Source of the DNA: Cohnella lupini
Lineage (GTDB): Bacteria > Bacillota > Bacilli > Paenibacillales > Paenibacillaceae
Length of the DNA stretch: 64,000 bases
NCBI RefSeq assembly: GCF_003386205.1
Contig: NZ_QRDY01000003.1
Span: 186,001-250,000 of the forward strand
Reading direction: 5' to 3'
Shown piece after piece: positions 46,801-54,914 of this stretch. Each line of letters opens with the position of its first letter. Within the stretch, counting starts at the first letter, position 1. The notes under the pieces were generated by a model, which was given only the letters and a program-made list of their open reading frames with translations, made no database searches and had not been told where the DNA came from. A program made the position numbers and the translations under genes.

Positions 46801-48207
46801 GTATCCGATATCACGAAGGATAGCCTAAAGCTCAGTTGGGCGGGATTAGCCGAATCGGAATCCACGGGAGATTTCAAAATCTATCGTGATGGAGCGCTAC
46901 TGACTACAGCAACGGGTACCAGCAAAGTCATTACGGGTTTAACGCCGAATACTTCGTATTCGTTCAAGGTGGAAGCCAGCTCGGATTCGTCGATCTGGAC
47001 CTCCGACGGACCGTCCGCGCAAGCGAAGACGCTGGCAGAGCCGGGCTATGTGTTCGTAGGCGGCGGAAGCACGCCGATCGAGTCGTTCATCACGCTTAAG
47101 CCCGAACAACTATCAAGTGGAGCGAATGGGCATTCGATCGTTGAACTGCCTTCCGGGGTGACGGAAGTACGCTTACCTGTTTCTTTGCTCGAAGGTTTGA
47201 GTAAACGAGTGCTGACTATCGGTAACAAAAAGCTTTCTATTGACATTCCGGCCTCCGTATTCGCGGCATTGGAGACGAAGGCAGGTTCGAAAGAGGGTTA
47301 CGTATCGGTCAAACTGACACCGCTTGATCCGGCAGGGGAGTGGTTAACCCGCGCCAAGGAGCGTTCGAACGGGGACATAGCGACGAAAGGCGATGCCTTC
47401 GATCTGGGGCTCTCCTTGGTCGGCAGCGACGGAACGAACGCGGAGATTACCGAATTCGATGAAGCGATCGTGCTTCGATTCAAGACGGAAGTCGACATCG
47501 ATCCGGCCAAAATCGGTATTTATTACGTCGCGAATGACGGTTCTCTCGAGTACGTCGGCGGGGTATGGAAAGACGGCATTCTCACGGCCCAAACGTATCA
47601 TTTCAGCCGCTATGCGGCTCTCGAGCTGAAAATTCCTTTCTCCGATGTGCCGTCTACGCATTGGGCATTCGCCGCTGTGGATACGATGGCTTCTAAGCTG
47701 TACGTGAACGGAACGGCAGCGGGTCGCTTCGATCCGGCGAGGAAGATTACGCGGGCTGAATTCACGGCCATGCTTGCGCGAGCATTGAGGCTTAAGCAAG
47801 TTGATGCCTCCGACGTGGCCCAGCCATTCGGTGACGTTAAGCCGGCAGCGTGGTACGCTGAATCGATAGCTGTCGCATATTCGGCGAATATAGTTAGTGG
47901 CATCGGTGCGGGAAGCTTCGGACCAAGCGTTACCATCAGCCGGGAGGAGATGGCGGTCATGGCTATTCGGGCACACCGTTACCTGAACGAAGGGGATGCC
48001 GCTATCGCCGTCGATGTCGCGCAAGCAGAAGACGTAAGCTTCAAGGATGCGGATAACATCTCCATTTGGGCGAACGCTTCGATCAAGCAAGTTCTTGCTT
48101 TAGGCCTCATGCAAGGGCAAGGAAACGAAAGGTTCTCGCCGCGATCTACGGCTACCCGGGCCGAGGCGGCAGTTCTTCTGTCTCGTTTGCTTAGCGTTAT
48201 GGAATAG
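43879..48207 (+). CDS. SLH-anchored GH53 endo-beta-1,4-galactanase, multidomain
   Basis: A 1442-residue exported galactanase. Order: signal peptide (to about 37, ending AEAAS), a carbohydrate-binding module (about 40-185, CBM61-like), two fibronectin III domains (about 195-370), GH53 catalytic domain (about 375-740) with general acid Glu510 in QIGNEINPGM and nucleophile Glu615 in IVVETAHP, a bacterial Ig-like domain, a second similar binding module (about 838-985), a third FN3 (about 990-1080), a beta-rich module and three SLH domains (about 1245-1442). It cuts type I (arabino)galactan at the cell surface. ATG 43879 or 43885 follows GGGAGG; the longer open frame from 43741 lies upstream of the promoter. 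Confidence 0.93.
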   Translation: MKMERRRLIWRKGLSAMLAVVLTFVTIASTAGLAPRTAEAASDNLVSNPGFEESWDFTDITDWVYSGTGGAIKDSTDSGHPGRVLEHYASSAYSFKIEKTISGLTPGHYKLGVSEMGNAGQFRLYIRDHGDTKKSVSSTHAGWQNWRETSLNDISVTNETAVIGMEVTGNAGDWGVLDDVWLYKLDPKPTWRADSALEATHYSASSVRLDWSRVNESTSVTYNVYKNGVVQATTTNTTLDIDGLSPETQYTFNVEASFDNSQWTIGGPSTTITTATSSATAPSWTDDAYVTASSLTSRGVVLDWSGASDNDGVTSYRIYRNNVLKASVTGSTYQMTDLSPGTPYTFRIEAGNSSSLWSNDGPEIDIRTADVASDDFVKGADISTLQAIEDAGGKYFDNGVERDLLAILKDKGVNYIRLRIWNNPVQAEGYNDKAHTVELAKRVKDAGLKLLLDFHYSDFWTDPGNQVKPAAWENLHDAELNEALYDYTADVMNALKAVNAYPDMVQIGNEINPGMMLPDGAITNYDKLARLLSSGIKAVRDTTPAGHDVKTMIHLAEGGDNGQFRSFFDAMKARNVDYDVIGLSFYPYWHGTFKQLKDNLNDLAVRFGKELIVVETAHPFTLANGDGWGNIANAGEAEKAGFPATPQGQADSFTMVLNTLAHTVDGKGAGAFYWEPAWIPVGKDANGDYQAGWKTKEGNAWDNQAMFDFQGNALPSLNAFGFNAGELPARAAVKVMPVDGITVPANELAQTVSDLLPTTAGVLFNEGSIEQSTVTWQSIEQDRLSRIGTFTVTGTVADTGMTARIDITVTSYKNMLKNPGFEAATTANDWTITGDIAATKVETNAGNAGSGQRALNYWYGSDFAFKLSQTVAGLHDGVYTLKAHVSGEDPADSPSTIRLFAESYGADRQTSEPVINTGWNNWHSSVIENIHVTNGQASIGIEVEGAADAWGYIDDLEFFKQVSVPEWTSAASLTVSDITKDSLKLSWAGLAESESTGDFKIYRDGALLTTATGTSKVITGLTPNTSYSFKVEASSDSSIWTSDGPSAQAKTLAEPGYVFVGGGSTPIESFITLKPEQLSSGANGHSIVELPSGVTEVRLPVSLLEGLSKRVLTIGNKKLSIDIPASVFAALETKAGSKEGYVSVKLTPLDPAGEWLTRAKERSNGDIATKGDAFDLGLSLVGSDGTNAEITEFDEAIVLRFKTEVDIDPAKIGIYYVANDGSLEYVGGVWKDGILTAQTYHFSRYAALELKIPFSDVPSTHWAFAAVDTMASKLYVNGTAAGRFDPARKITRAEFTAMLARALRLKQVDASDVAQPFGDVKPAAWYAESIAVAYSANIVSGIGAGSFGPSVTISREEMAVMAIRAHRYLNEGDAAIAVDVAQAEDVSFKDADNISIWANASIKQVLALGLMQGQGNERFSPRSTATRAEAAVLLSRLLSVME

Positions 48208-48236
48208 GTCCGATCGTTCGGATATTCTTGCGAGAA

Positions 48237-48290
48237 GTGCGAAATTGTTGCGTTTATATCCTATCTGGATCGGCGTTAGGACGATATAAT
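48237..48290 (+). promoter_or_regulatory. Galactan-regulon promoter of the kinase/regulator operon
   Basis: GTGCGAAATTGTT at 48237-48249, ATCCTATCTG at +21, and TATAAT at 48285. The box start to -10 distance is 48 bp, as at the other two promoters. Confidence 0.7.
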
Positions 48291-48306
48291 AGAATCATTT
48301 AAACTG

Positions 48307-48335
48307 GAGGTTGTCCCGGTCGTCCGGGCAACCTC
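48307..48335 (+). terminator. Hairpin between the GH53 gene and the kinase gene
   Basis: GAGGTTG and CCCGG (one bulged T between them) pair with CCGGG and CAACCTC around TCGT, followed by a weak TTTGCTGCTTT tail. It lies after the kinase promoter, so it could be a leader attenuator rather than only the GH53 terminator. It also contains a GGAGG. Confidence 0.6.
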
Positions 48336-48375
48336 TTTGCTGCTTTACCAATACGGAACGAAGACGGGGCCGACT

Positions 48376-50121
48376 ATGCCGAAGATCAATCTGTTCACCA
48401 AAATCGTTGTCATCCTCGCGATCATGCTCGTCCCTATCATGGGGCTATATTTTCTCTCCAATCGGACGAGCACGGAGGTTCTTCGGGATGAATTAAACGA
48501 CTCCAATACGAACCGTCTCGTCTTCTTTCAGAGCCAAGTGAATACGAACATAGAGTCTATTTCCTTATGGCCGAATTTGTTGATCCACGACCCGGACATC
48601 TCCGAGCTTCGGGACACGTTCGTCAACCCCGGTCCGTCTTTGCCGCTCGAACTCATCACGCTCGTCAATCGGATTCAACGCAAGCTTAGCATACAGGAGA
48701 ATTCCTCGAATTGGAGCAGCTCGCTGTTCATCTATTCCCCGGTCCTTAATCGGGTCGTGTCCTCGAACGACGTGAGGGCGTACGACGACTCGGAGCTGAA
48801 GCAACGAATGAAGCAAGGCTGGCAGGTCAAGCCGGACGGCAACGGACAATTCCTGTTCTCGCTGTTCACGGTTGCTCCGTATATTTCGTTCGATCGGCCC
48901 GAGACGGCCAACTTGATCATCGAAGTCAGGTTCGATAGCCGCAATATCGTGGGAATGCTGGACAAGTTCAAGAGCGACGGCCGGCGGGATCCTTTTTTCT
49001 ACAAGAAGGAGACCGGCGTTATTTACAACAGCACGGCCGATCGCGAGATAGCCGAGCAGCTCGTGGCGAAGTTGGAAGCGCTTAACGCGATAGACGTCAT
49101 CAATCAGACCGTAAAGCTGGACGGCATCGAATATTTGGTCAACACTCAGCGGTCCAATACGACGGAGTGGTACTTGCTCGACTATATTCCGTTATCCGAA
49201 GTCGTTGGTCCGATTGTGCAATCCAACAGGCTATTCTATATTTCCGTAGGTTCGTTGCTGCTTATGAGCTGCGTGCTCGCTTACGTGCTCTATGCCCAGG
49301 TACAATCTCCGCTTAAACAGCTCGTCGGCAGCTTCCAGAAGCTTAAGTACGAGGATTATTCCGTTCGGCTGAAGCCGAAAGGCAATAACGAATTCAGCTT
49401 CGTGTTCATGCGCTTCAATTCGATGGTGACGCAAATCCAAGAGCTTTTCGAGAAGGTGTATTTGGAGCAAATCCATGTTCGGGAAGCCAGGCTTAAGCAG
49501 CTGCAGTCGCAGATCAACCCGCATTTCTTCTACAACTGCTTTTCTTTCATTTCCAGTATGGCGAAAATGAAAAACCACGAGGCGGTCGTGGCGATGTCGC
49601 AGAATTTGTCCAGCTATTATCGCTATACGACCAGGCAGGAGCGGGATTTCGTATCCCTATCGGACGAGCTTGAATTCGTGGGCAGCTACTTGGAAATCCA
49701 GAAGTTGAGAAGAAATCGTCTCGAGTTCGCCGTGGAGCTGCCGCCGCGCTTGAGAAAGATCGATATTCCCCCGCTTATCGTGCAGCCGCTCGTGGAGAAC
49801 GCCGTCTTGCACGGAATCGAAGAGAAAGCTGGAGAAGGCATTATTCGCGTCGCGGTATCGGACGACGGAGGCTGGTTCCGAATCGTCGTGGACGATAACG
49901 GCAAAGGATTGGACGAGGCCGCGCGCAGAGAGCTTGAGCTAAGCTTGTCCGAACCGATGACGGAGAAAACGGGATGCGGGCTGTGGAACGTGAACCAACG
50001 GCTACAGCTCCGGTATGGAGAAAACGCGGGCGTGAGCATAGAGCAGTCGGAACTGGGCGGCTTAAAAGTCATTCTGCATTGGCAATACAAAGAAACGACG
50101 GAAGCGGGCGATGAGGCATGA
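48376..50121 (+). CDS. Sensor histidine kinase, YesM type
   Basis: A 581-residue membrane kinase: span 1 (about 8-25), extracellular sensor domain (about 30-285), span 2 (about 287-310), HAMP linker (about 312-365), then the YesM-type phosphoacceptor with His383 in QINPHFFYNCFSF and an ATPase with NAVLHGIEE and GLDEAARREL-type boxes. It senses an extracellular signal, presumably galactan-derived, and phosphorylates the regulator encoded next. The ATG 48376 is preferred to TTG 48337, though its ribosome site is weak. The stop overlaps the regulator start in ATGA. Confidence 0.93.
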   Translation: MPKINLFTKIVVILAIMLVPIMGLYFLSNRTSTEVLRDELNDSNTNRLVFFQSQVNTNIESISLWPNLLIHDPDISELRDTFVNPGPSLPLELITLVNRIQRKLSIQENSSNWSSSLFIYSPVLNRVVSSNDVRAYDDSELKQRMKQGWQVKPDGNGQFLFSLFTVAPYISFDRPETANLIIEVRFDSRNIVGMLDKFKSDGRRDPFFYKKETGVIYNSTADREIAEQLVAKLEALNAIDVINQTVKLDGIEYLVNTQRSNTTEWYLLDYIPLSEVVGPIVQSNRLFYISVGSLLLMSCVLAYVLYAQVQSPLKQLVGSFQKLKYEDYSVRLKPKGNNEFSFVFMRFNSMVTQIQELFEKVYLEQIHVREARLKQLQSQINPHFFYNCFSFISSMAKMKNHEAVVAMSQNLSSYYRYTTRQERDFVSLSDELEFVGSYLEIQKLRRNRLEFAVELPPRLRKIDIPPLIVQPLVENAVLHGIEEKAGEGIIRVAVSDDGGWFRIVVDDNGKGLDEAARRELELSLSEPMTEKTGCGLWNVNQRLQLRYGENAGVSIEQSELGGLKVILHWQYKETTEAGDEA

Positions 50122-51746
50122 TCGAGATTCTGTTGGTCGACGACGAATCTTACGTCACGGAAAGCTTGTACATGACCATCCCCTGGGAGCAATTGAACGC
50201 AGGCTCGGTGTTCAGGGCTTCGTCGGGCGAAGAAGCATTGCGCATTCTCGACGAGCAGGACATAGATATCGTCGTTACCGATATTCGAATGCCCGAGATG
50301 GACGGCCTCCAGCTAGTCCAAGAAGTAACCCGGCGCTGGCCGAACATCCGCTGCATGCTGCTGACGGGCCATTCCGACTTCGAATACGCGAAGCGGGCCA
50401 TTCAGCTTCAGGTATTCGATTATATTCTGAAGCCGGTCGACGACGAGGAGTTCATGACGAGCGTGGCGAACGCGGTAGACTCTCTGCGGGACGAGTGGGC
50501 GGAAGCCGACGAAGTGCATCGGATGGTCTACGCGATGAAGACGGACCGCTCGGCGCTGAAGGATAATCTGATGCGCGATCTGGCGCTCGGCAAGCAGGGC
50601 TCCCGCGGCTCGATCGAAGGCAAGCTGAAGCAGTACGAGATTCCGCTTAAGGTCGGCGACATGTCGTTCATGATGCTCGTTCAATTAGGCAAGCAATTCG
50701 CGAACTACGACGCGCATTCCTTTGCCCTAATGGAATACGCGGTCGGCAACATCGCGGAGGAAGTATTCGCCTCGCGTTACCGGATATGGCATAGCAAGGC
50801 TCCCCACGATTGCTTGGTTCTGCTCGCTACACTTAAAGAAGTGGAGGCCGCATCCGGCGCGGGCGGCGATATTCCGACGAAGGCGCAATTAGAGCCTTTC
50901 GTGGAAGATTTTCACCGGCAAGTTCGGACGTATCTGAAAGGGGAAATCTCGACCGTCGTTACCCACTGGTTCGTGTTTCCCGACGAACTGTCCACCGCGT
51001 ACCGCAGCGCTCTCACGACCGTATACCAGCATGGCCGCAGCATGACGCCGGCGGTTATCTTCCAGGAAGACCTATCGGCGGAGCAGGTTTCGGTCAAATC
51101 CTTGGAGAGCCTATACCGGCCGCCGACGTTAATTCATCTGCTAGAATCCAAACAATGGGACGCGGCAAGGAATAAGATCAACGAGGTGTTCGACGCTCTG
51201 GAGAAGATGCCGATTACTCGGGAGCATCTCTATGAAGCGTTGCTGTCCATGACGAACGCTTACTTATATATCGCCCATAAGCAGGGAGTATTCATCCATC
51301 AGATCAACGAAGCGGGATTGGATCCGTTGCTCGATCCGACTTCCGTCCATTCTCCGGAGAAGCTGAGGAGCTGGGCGGTAGATATGCTGGACAAGCTGCG
51401 GTTGGAGCTGTCCGAAAGCGATCGCTATACGAAGAGCCACATCGTCAAGCAGGTGCAGGAGCTGGTAACCGGCGATACGGGTCACGAAACGTCGGTCAAG
51501 ACGATCGCGGACAAGGTGTTCCTGCATCCGGTGTACCTTTCCAAAATCTATAAGATCGAGACCGGAGAAAGTCTAGGAGACTATATCATCCGCATCCGAA
51601 TGGAGAAAGCCCTGTACCTGCTCAAGCATACGAACAAGAAAATATACGAAATCACGACGGAGCTGGGCTACCAGAATCCCCAATATTTCAGCAAAATGTT
51701 CAAGAAGCATTACGGGATGACGCCGAACGAGTATCGCGATCAGTAA
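50118..51746 (+). CDS. AraC-type response regulator, YesN type
   Basis: A 542-residue regulator with an N-terminal receiver domain (about 1-120; acidic VDDE at 8-10, phosphoacceptor Asp55 in VVTDIRMPEMDG, Lys in LKPVDDEEF), a middle helical domain (about 130-430) and two AraC helix-turn-helix motifs (about 445-540, VKTIADKVFLHPVYLSKIYK and IYEITTELGYQNPQYFSKMF). It is translationally coupled to the kinase gene. It is the obvious candidate to bind the repeated GTGCrgAAATGTT box at the three promoters of this locus. Confidence 0.95.
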   Translation: MIEILLVDDESYVTESLYMTIPWEQLNAGSVFRASSGEEALRILDEQDIDIVVTDIRMPEMDGLQLVQEVTRRWPNIRCMLLTGHSDFEYAKRAIQLQVFDYILKPVDDEEFMTSVANAVDSLRDEWAEADEVHRMVYAMKTDRSALKDNLMRDLALGKQGSRGSIEGKLKQYEIPLKVGDMSFMMLVQLGKQFANYDAHSFALMEYAVGNIAEEVFASRYRIWHSKAPHDCLVLLATLKEVEAASGAGGDIPTKAQLEPFVEDFHRQVRTYLKGEISTVVTHWFVFPDELSTAYRSALTTVYQHGRSMTPAVIFQEDLSAEQVSVKSLESLYRPPTLIHLLESKQWDAARNKINEVFDALEKMPITREHLYEALLSMTNAYLYIAHKQGVFIHQINEAGLDPLLDPTSVHSPEKLRSWAVDMLDKLRLELSESDRYTKSHIVKQVQELVTGDTGHETSVKTIADKVFLHPVYLSKIYKIETGESLGDYIIRIRMEKALYLLKHTNKKIYEITTELGYQNPQYFSKMFKKHYGMTPNEYRDQ

Positions 51747-51759
51747 CAGGTTGGCAAAG

Positions 51760-51813
51760 GTGCAGAAATGTTGGATGTGCGACATAGGTTCCTTTTGCGG
51801 GCTCCCCTATAAT
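51760..51813 (+). promoter_or_regulatory. Galactan-regulon promoter of the binding-protein gene
   Basis: GTGCAGAAATGTT at 51760-51772, a more diverged second half GACATAGGTT at +21, and TATAAT at 51808, 48 bp after the box start. The first box is identical over 13 bases to that of the surface GH53 promoter. Confidence 0.78.
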
Positions 51814-51853
51814 GAACCGTGAAGACCTATACAACACTCCAAGGGGGATAAAC

Positions 51854-53569
51854 ATGAAAGCCCGATTGTACAAAGGATGGATGCTAGCGCTTGTTATCGC
51901 GCTTGTAACGGTAGTCGTTTCGGCATGCTCCGGCAACGACGGCAACAAGGAAGAAGGCTCGGCTAGCCCGAGCGCGACGTCGTCGGCTTCCGCCGCGGAA
52001 TCCGCTTCGAGCGAGTCCGAAAGCGCTTATAAAGACAAATACGATCCGCCGATCGAGATCTCGACCGTCTGGGGCGTCGATCCGGCGCTGAAATTCAAAA
52101 ACGGCGAGACGATCGAGAACAACATAGCCACGAAGTGGGCTCTCGATACGCTTGGCATCAAGATCAATTCTTTATGGTCGGTAACGGATACGAACAACGC
52201 TTTCGTGACCAAAATGCGGTTGTCGATGTCATCCGGTCAGGAAATGCCCGACGTCGTTACGATAGGAGACGTGCAGCTTGCGCAAGATCTGATCGAAACC
52301 GGAATGTTCCGCGAGGTCGGTTCCCTATTCGACCAATACGCCAACGACAAGTGGAAGCAGGCGATGGAGCTTGACCCCGGCGTATGGAACCCCTATATCC
52401 GCAACGGCGAGAAAATGGGGATTCCCGTTCTCGACTACGCATACAACCACGATTACTTGCTGTGGATTCGCCAAGACTGGCTAGATAAGCTCAATCTCGA
52501 AGGTCCGAAGACGCTTGCCGATCTGGAGACGATCATGGACGCATTCAGGAACCAAAATCCCGACGGCTTGGCTCCAGATAAAGTCGTTCCGTTATCCATC
52601 GGCTTTAAGACTACGATGAATAGCTGGATGGGAGATCCATCTTGGGTCTTCGGCGCATTCGGAACCGTTCCCGGACAATGGAACGAAACTCCGGACGGCA
52701 GCTTGGAATGGGGCTCGGTCAACGCCGGCGCGAAGCAAGCGTTGGACACGCTGAAGCAATGGCGGGATAAAGGCTACATTCCTGCGGAAGCTGCTTTATG
52801 GGACGAGAACAAGACGGCCGAGCCGGCGGTTGCGGGTACGGCGGGAATCATTCCAGGCCCGTATTGGATGAGCGGCTGGCCGCTCGTGGATACGGCGAAG
52901 AACGTTCCGACCGCGGTGTGGAAGCCTTATGCGATTCCTACCGGTCCGGATGGCAAAGCCGGTCGTCACGGAACTTACTTCACGACGGCGGTTACTCTTA
53001 TTAACAAAGACATGAAAAAACCGGAAGCTCTGTTCACCTACCAGAACTACCTGTTCGATCATCTTGCGGATCCCGCCATAGGCAGCGAATGGGATCTGGG
53101 AGTATTCAAAGGGTACGATTACGATCTGGATGCCAGCGGAAACCCGTTGTATCTGGAGAAAATCCCGGGCGGCGACGTGAACATCAACCGTTACTGGCTC
53201 GTGAGGGACGGGGCTCGCATCCCGGATGCTCAAATGAAATCGCTGCTGGCTCTAGCGGACGGCAAAGAGCCGGAAACCCGCCTTGAGAAAGAAGTGAAGA
53301 ACAACTACGGCACGGAAACTCCGGCCGCCGCGAAGGTTCTTCTGTCTCAGCCCGACATCAGCTTCAAGAACAAGTTCACGGGCCCGGCAACGGCAACTAT
53401 GCAATCGAAGCAGGACTATCTGAAGAAAATCGAGCTTCAAGCGTTTAATGAAATCATCTACGGCAAGAAGGGCCTGGACGAGTTCGATAAATTCGTCGCA
53501 AGCTGGAACTCCTCCGGCGGCGAGCAAATGACGAAGGAAGTCAACGAGTGGTACGCGACGACGAAGTAA
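51854..53569 (+). CDS. ABC transporter extracellular solute-binding lipoprotein (LplA-like)
   Basis: The 571-residue precursor has a lipoprotein signal (KGWMLALVIALVTVVVSAC, lipobox ending at Cys25), a Ser/Ala/Glu tether (to about 58) and a large family-1 type sugar-binding fold (YDPPIEISTVWGVDP, WDLGVFKGYDYDLDASG). It is the LplA/YtcQ class used for complex oligosaccharides, here probably galacto-oligosaccharides made by the surface GH53. The ATG at 51854 follows AAGGGGG; the longer frame starts inside the promoter. A terminator follows, which may give more binding protein than permease. Confidence 0.92.
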   Translation: MKARLYKGWMLALVIALVTVVVSACSGNDGNKEEGSASPSATSSASAAESASSESESAYKDKYDPPIEISTVWGVDPALKFKNGETIENNIATKWALDTLGIKINSLWSVTDTNNAFVTKMRLSMSSGQEMPDVVTIGDVQLAQDLIETGMFREVGSLFDQYANDKWKQAMELDPGVWNPYIRNGEKMGIPVLDYAYNHDYLLWIRQDWLDKLNLEGPKTLADLETIMDAFRNQNPDGLAPDKVVPLSIGFKTTMNSWMGDPSWVFGAFGTVPGQWNETPDGSLEWGSVNAGAKQALDTLKQWRDKGYIPAEAALWDENKTAEPAVAGTAGIIPGPYWMSGWPLVDTAKNVPTAVWKPYAIPTGPDGKAGRHGTYFTTAVTLINKDMKKPEALFTYQNYLFDHLADPAIGSEWDLGVFKGYDYDLDASGNPLYLEKIPGGDVNINRYWLVRDGARIPDAQMKSLLALADGKEPETRLEKEVKNNYGTETPAAAKVLLSQPDISFKNKFTGPATATMQSKQDYLKKIELQAFNEIIYGKKGLDEFDKFVASWNSSGGEQMTKEVNEWYATTK

Positions 53570-53592
53570 ATATTCGCCGCTCGCGAAGGGAG

Positions 53593-53619
53593 GGCAGCCG
53601 GTTATCGGCTGCCTTTTTT
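53593..53619 (+). terminator. Terminator between binding-protein and permease genes
   Basis: GGCAGCCG pairs with CGGCTGCC around GTTAT and is followed by TTTTTT. Confidence 0.92.
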
Positions 53620-53654
53620 GCTATTACGAGAGTAGCGTCCGATACGCCTCTCCT

Positions 53655-53756
53655 CATAGTCGGTTTTATCGACTAGGAGGAGCACAAGCAGCCGAGCCGC
53701 CCCGCTAAAGTCGGTTTTTTTGACTGCGAGAGCACAGGAGACGAATATAGGCAACG
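53655..53756. repeat. Array A3: two degenerate A-type hairpin copies, 51-bp period
   Basis: CATAGTCGGTTTTATCGACTA starts at 53655 and TAAAGTCGGTTTTTTTGACT at 53706, 51 bp apart. Both keep the AGTCGG core, and both have a GAG/GCACA linker resembling that of array A1. The array runs directly into the D pair. Confidence 0.75.
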
Positions 53757-53764
53757 GACCTGTT

Positions 53765-53866
53765 AGCTGTAGCCATACTTTCTATGGTTAGAGCAGTAAG
53801 AAGGAGGTAGTGGGGAGCTGTAGCCATACTTTCTATGGTTAGAGCAGCATGGAGGAGGTAGATGGG
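53765..53866. repeat. Array D: two near-identical hairpin copies, 51-bp period
   Basis: AGCTGTAGCCATACTTTCTA begins at 53765 and again at 53816. The palindrome has arms TAGCCATA and TATGGTTA around CTTTC. The first 32 bases are identical in both copies and the linkers GGAGGTAG-like. From the last A3 core to the first D core is 63 bp, so the two families form one phased composite array. Confidence 0.9.
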
Positions 53867-53964
53867 AGTAACCCGTCCCGTCCACACCCCCTTCTCCTAT
53901 CGCAAAGTGGTTGCAATAATGCCATCTATATTGGTTTTGTTGGATACTGCCCCGGAAAAGGCTT

Positions 53965-53973
53965 TGCTATAAT
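53965..53973 (+). promoter_or_regulatory. Extended -10 element before the permease genes
   Basis: TGCTATAAT ends about 29 bp before the permease ATG. No convincing -35 is seen. Since a terminator precedes it, this may be the separate promoter of the permease/GH53 genes. Confidence 0.5.
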
Positions 53974-54002
53974 TCGTCTATATTGCATAGGGAGGCAGCA
54001 TA

Positions 54003-54896
54003 ATGAGTCACTTCAAACGTTCATGGCCCTTTCACCTTATGGTATTGCCGGCGTTAGTGTTTCTCGTCGTATTCAACTATCTGCCGATGGCGGGCATAAC
54101 GATGGCATTCATGGACTATAAGCCTTGGCTGGGATTCGACGGATCGGCATGGATCGGGCTGGATCATTTCCGGGCTTTATTCGACAGGGAAGACAGCATT
54201 CAAGTGATCTGGAACACGCTGGTCATCGCCGTTTTCAAAATCGCGTTTAACCTGATCGTACCGTTCACGTTCGCGATTCTACTGAACGAAGTGCGCCAGC
54301 GGTTTCTTAATCGTTCGATTCAGACGCTCGTTTATTTGCCCCATTTTCTCTCGTGGGTCATTCTTGGCGGCATTCTCGTCAATTTTCTGTCCACGGACGG
54401 CGGTTTCGTGAACCGGATACTCGGAGTCGTAGGAATAGGACCTATTTTCTTCTTGGGTGATGGAGATTGGTTCCGATTCACGGTCGTCGTCTCTGAGGTA
54501 TGGAAGGAGTTCGGATACAGCACGATCGTGTTTCTGGCCGCGCTAGCCAACATTAACCCGGCCCTATACGAAGCAGCCGAAGTAGACGGAGCCTCGCGCT
54601 GGAAGCAAACGCGGCACATTACGATTCCGTCGCTCATTCCGATGGCTATCGTCGTAGGGACACTGTCGCTCGGCAACATCCTGAACGCCGGCTTTGACCA
54701 AATTTTCAACCTATACAACTCCCTCGTCTACGAAAAAGGCGACATTATCGATACGTTCGTATACCGAACGGCCATCGTCGAGGGTGATTTCGGCTTCGCG
54801 ACTGCAGTTGGGTTATTTAAATCGGTTATCAGCATGATCTTGATCATCGTTTCTTATCGATTGGCTTACAAGCTGGCAAATTATCGGGTGTTTTAA
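54003..54896 (+). CDS. ABC transporter permease (LplB-like)
   Basis: A 297-residue sugar permease of the LplB/YteP class with six spans. N-terminal block: PFHLMVLPALVFLVVFNYLP. The EAA loop is YEAAEVDGASRWKQTRHITIP (about 190-210). GGGAGG precedes the ATG. It pairs with the permease encoded 18 bp downstream. No ATPase gene is present, as is usual in this class, which shares an MsmX-type ATPase encoded elsewhere. Confidence 0.94.
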   Translation: MSHFKRSWPFHLMVLPALVFLVVFNYLPMAGITMAFMDYKPWLGFDGSAWIGLDHFRALFDREDSIQVIWNTLVIAVFKIAFNLIVPFTFAILLNEVRQRFLNRSIQTLVYLPHFLSWVILGGILVNFLSTDGGFVNRILGVVGIGPIFFLGDGDWFRFTVVVSEVWKEFGYSTIVFLAALANINPALYEAAEVDGASRWKQTRHITIPSLIPMAIVVGTLSLGNILNAGFDQIFNLYNSLVYEKGDIIDTFVYRTAIVEGDFGFATAVGLFKSVISMILIIVSYRLAYKLANYRVF

Positions 54897-54914
54897 GGAG
54901 GAGGAGGCGAACCC

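Noticed and set aside
53901..53925. A fourth galactan-regulon box before the permease promoter
   Set aside because: AAAGTGGTTGCAATAATG looks distantly similar, but alignment would place it about 58-61 bp from the -10, not 48; too weak to claim.
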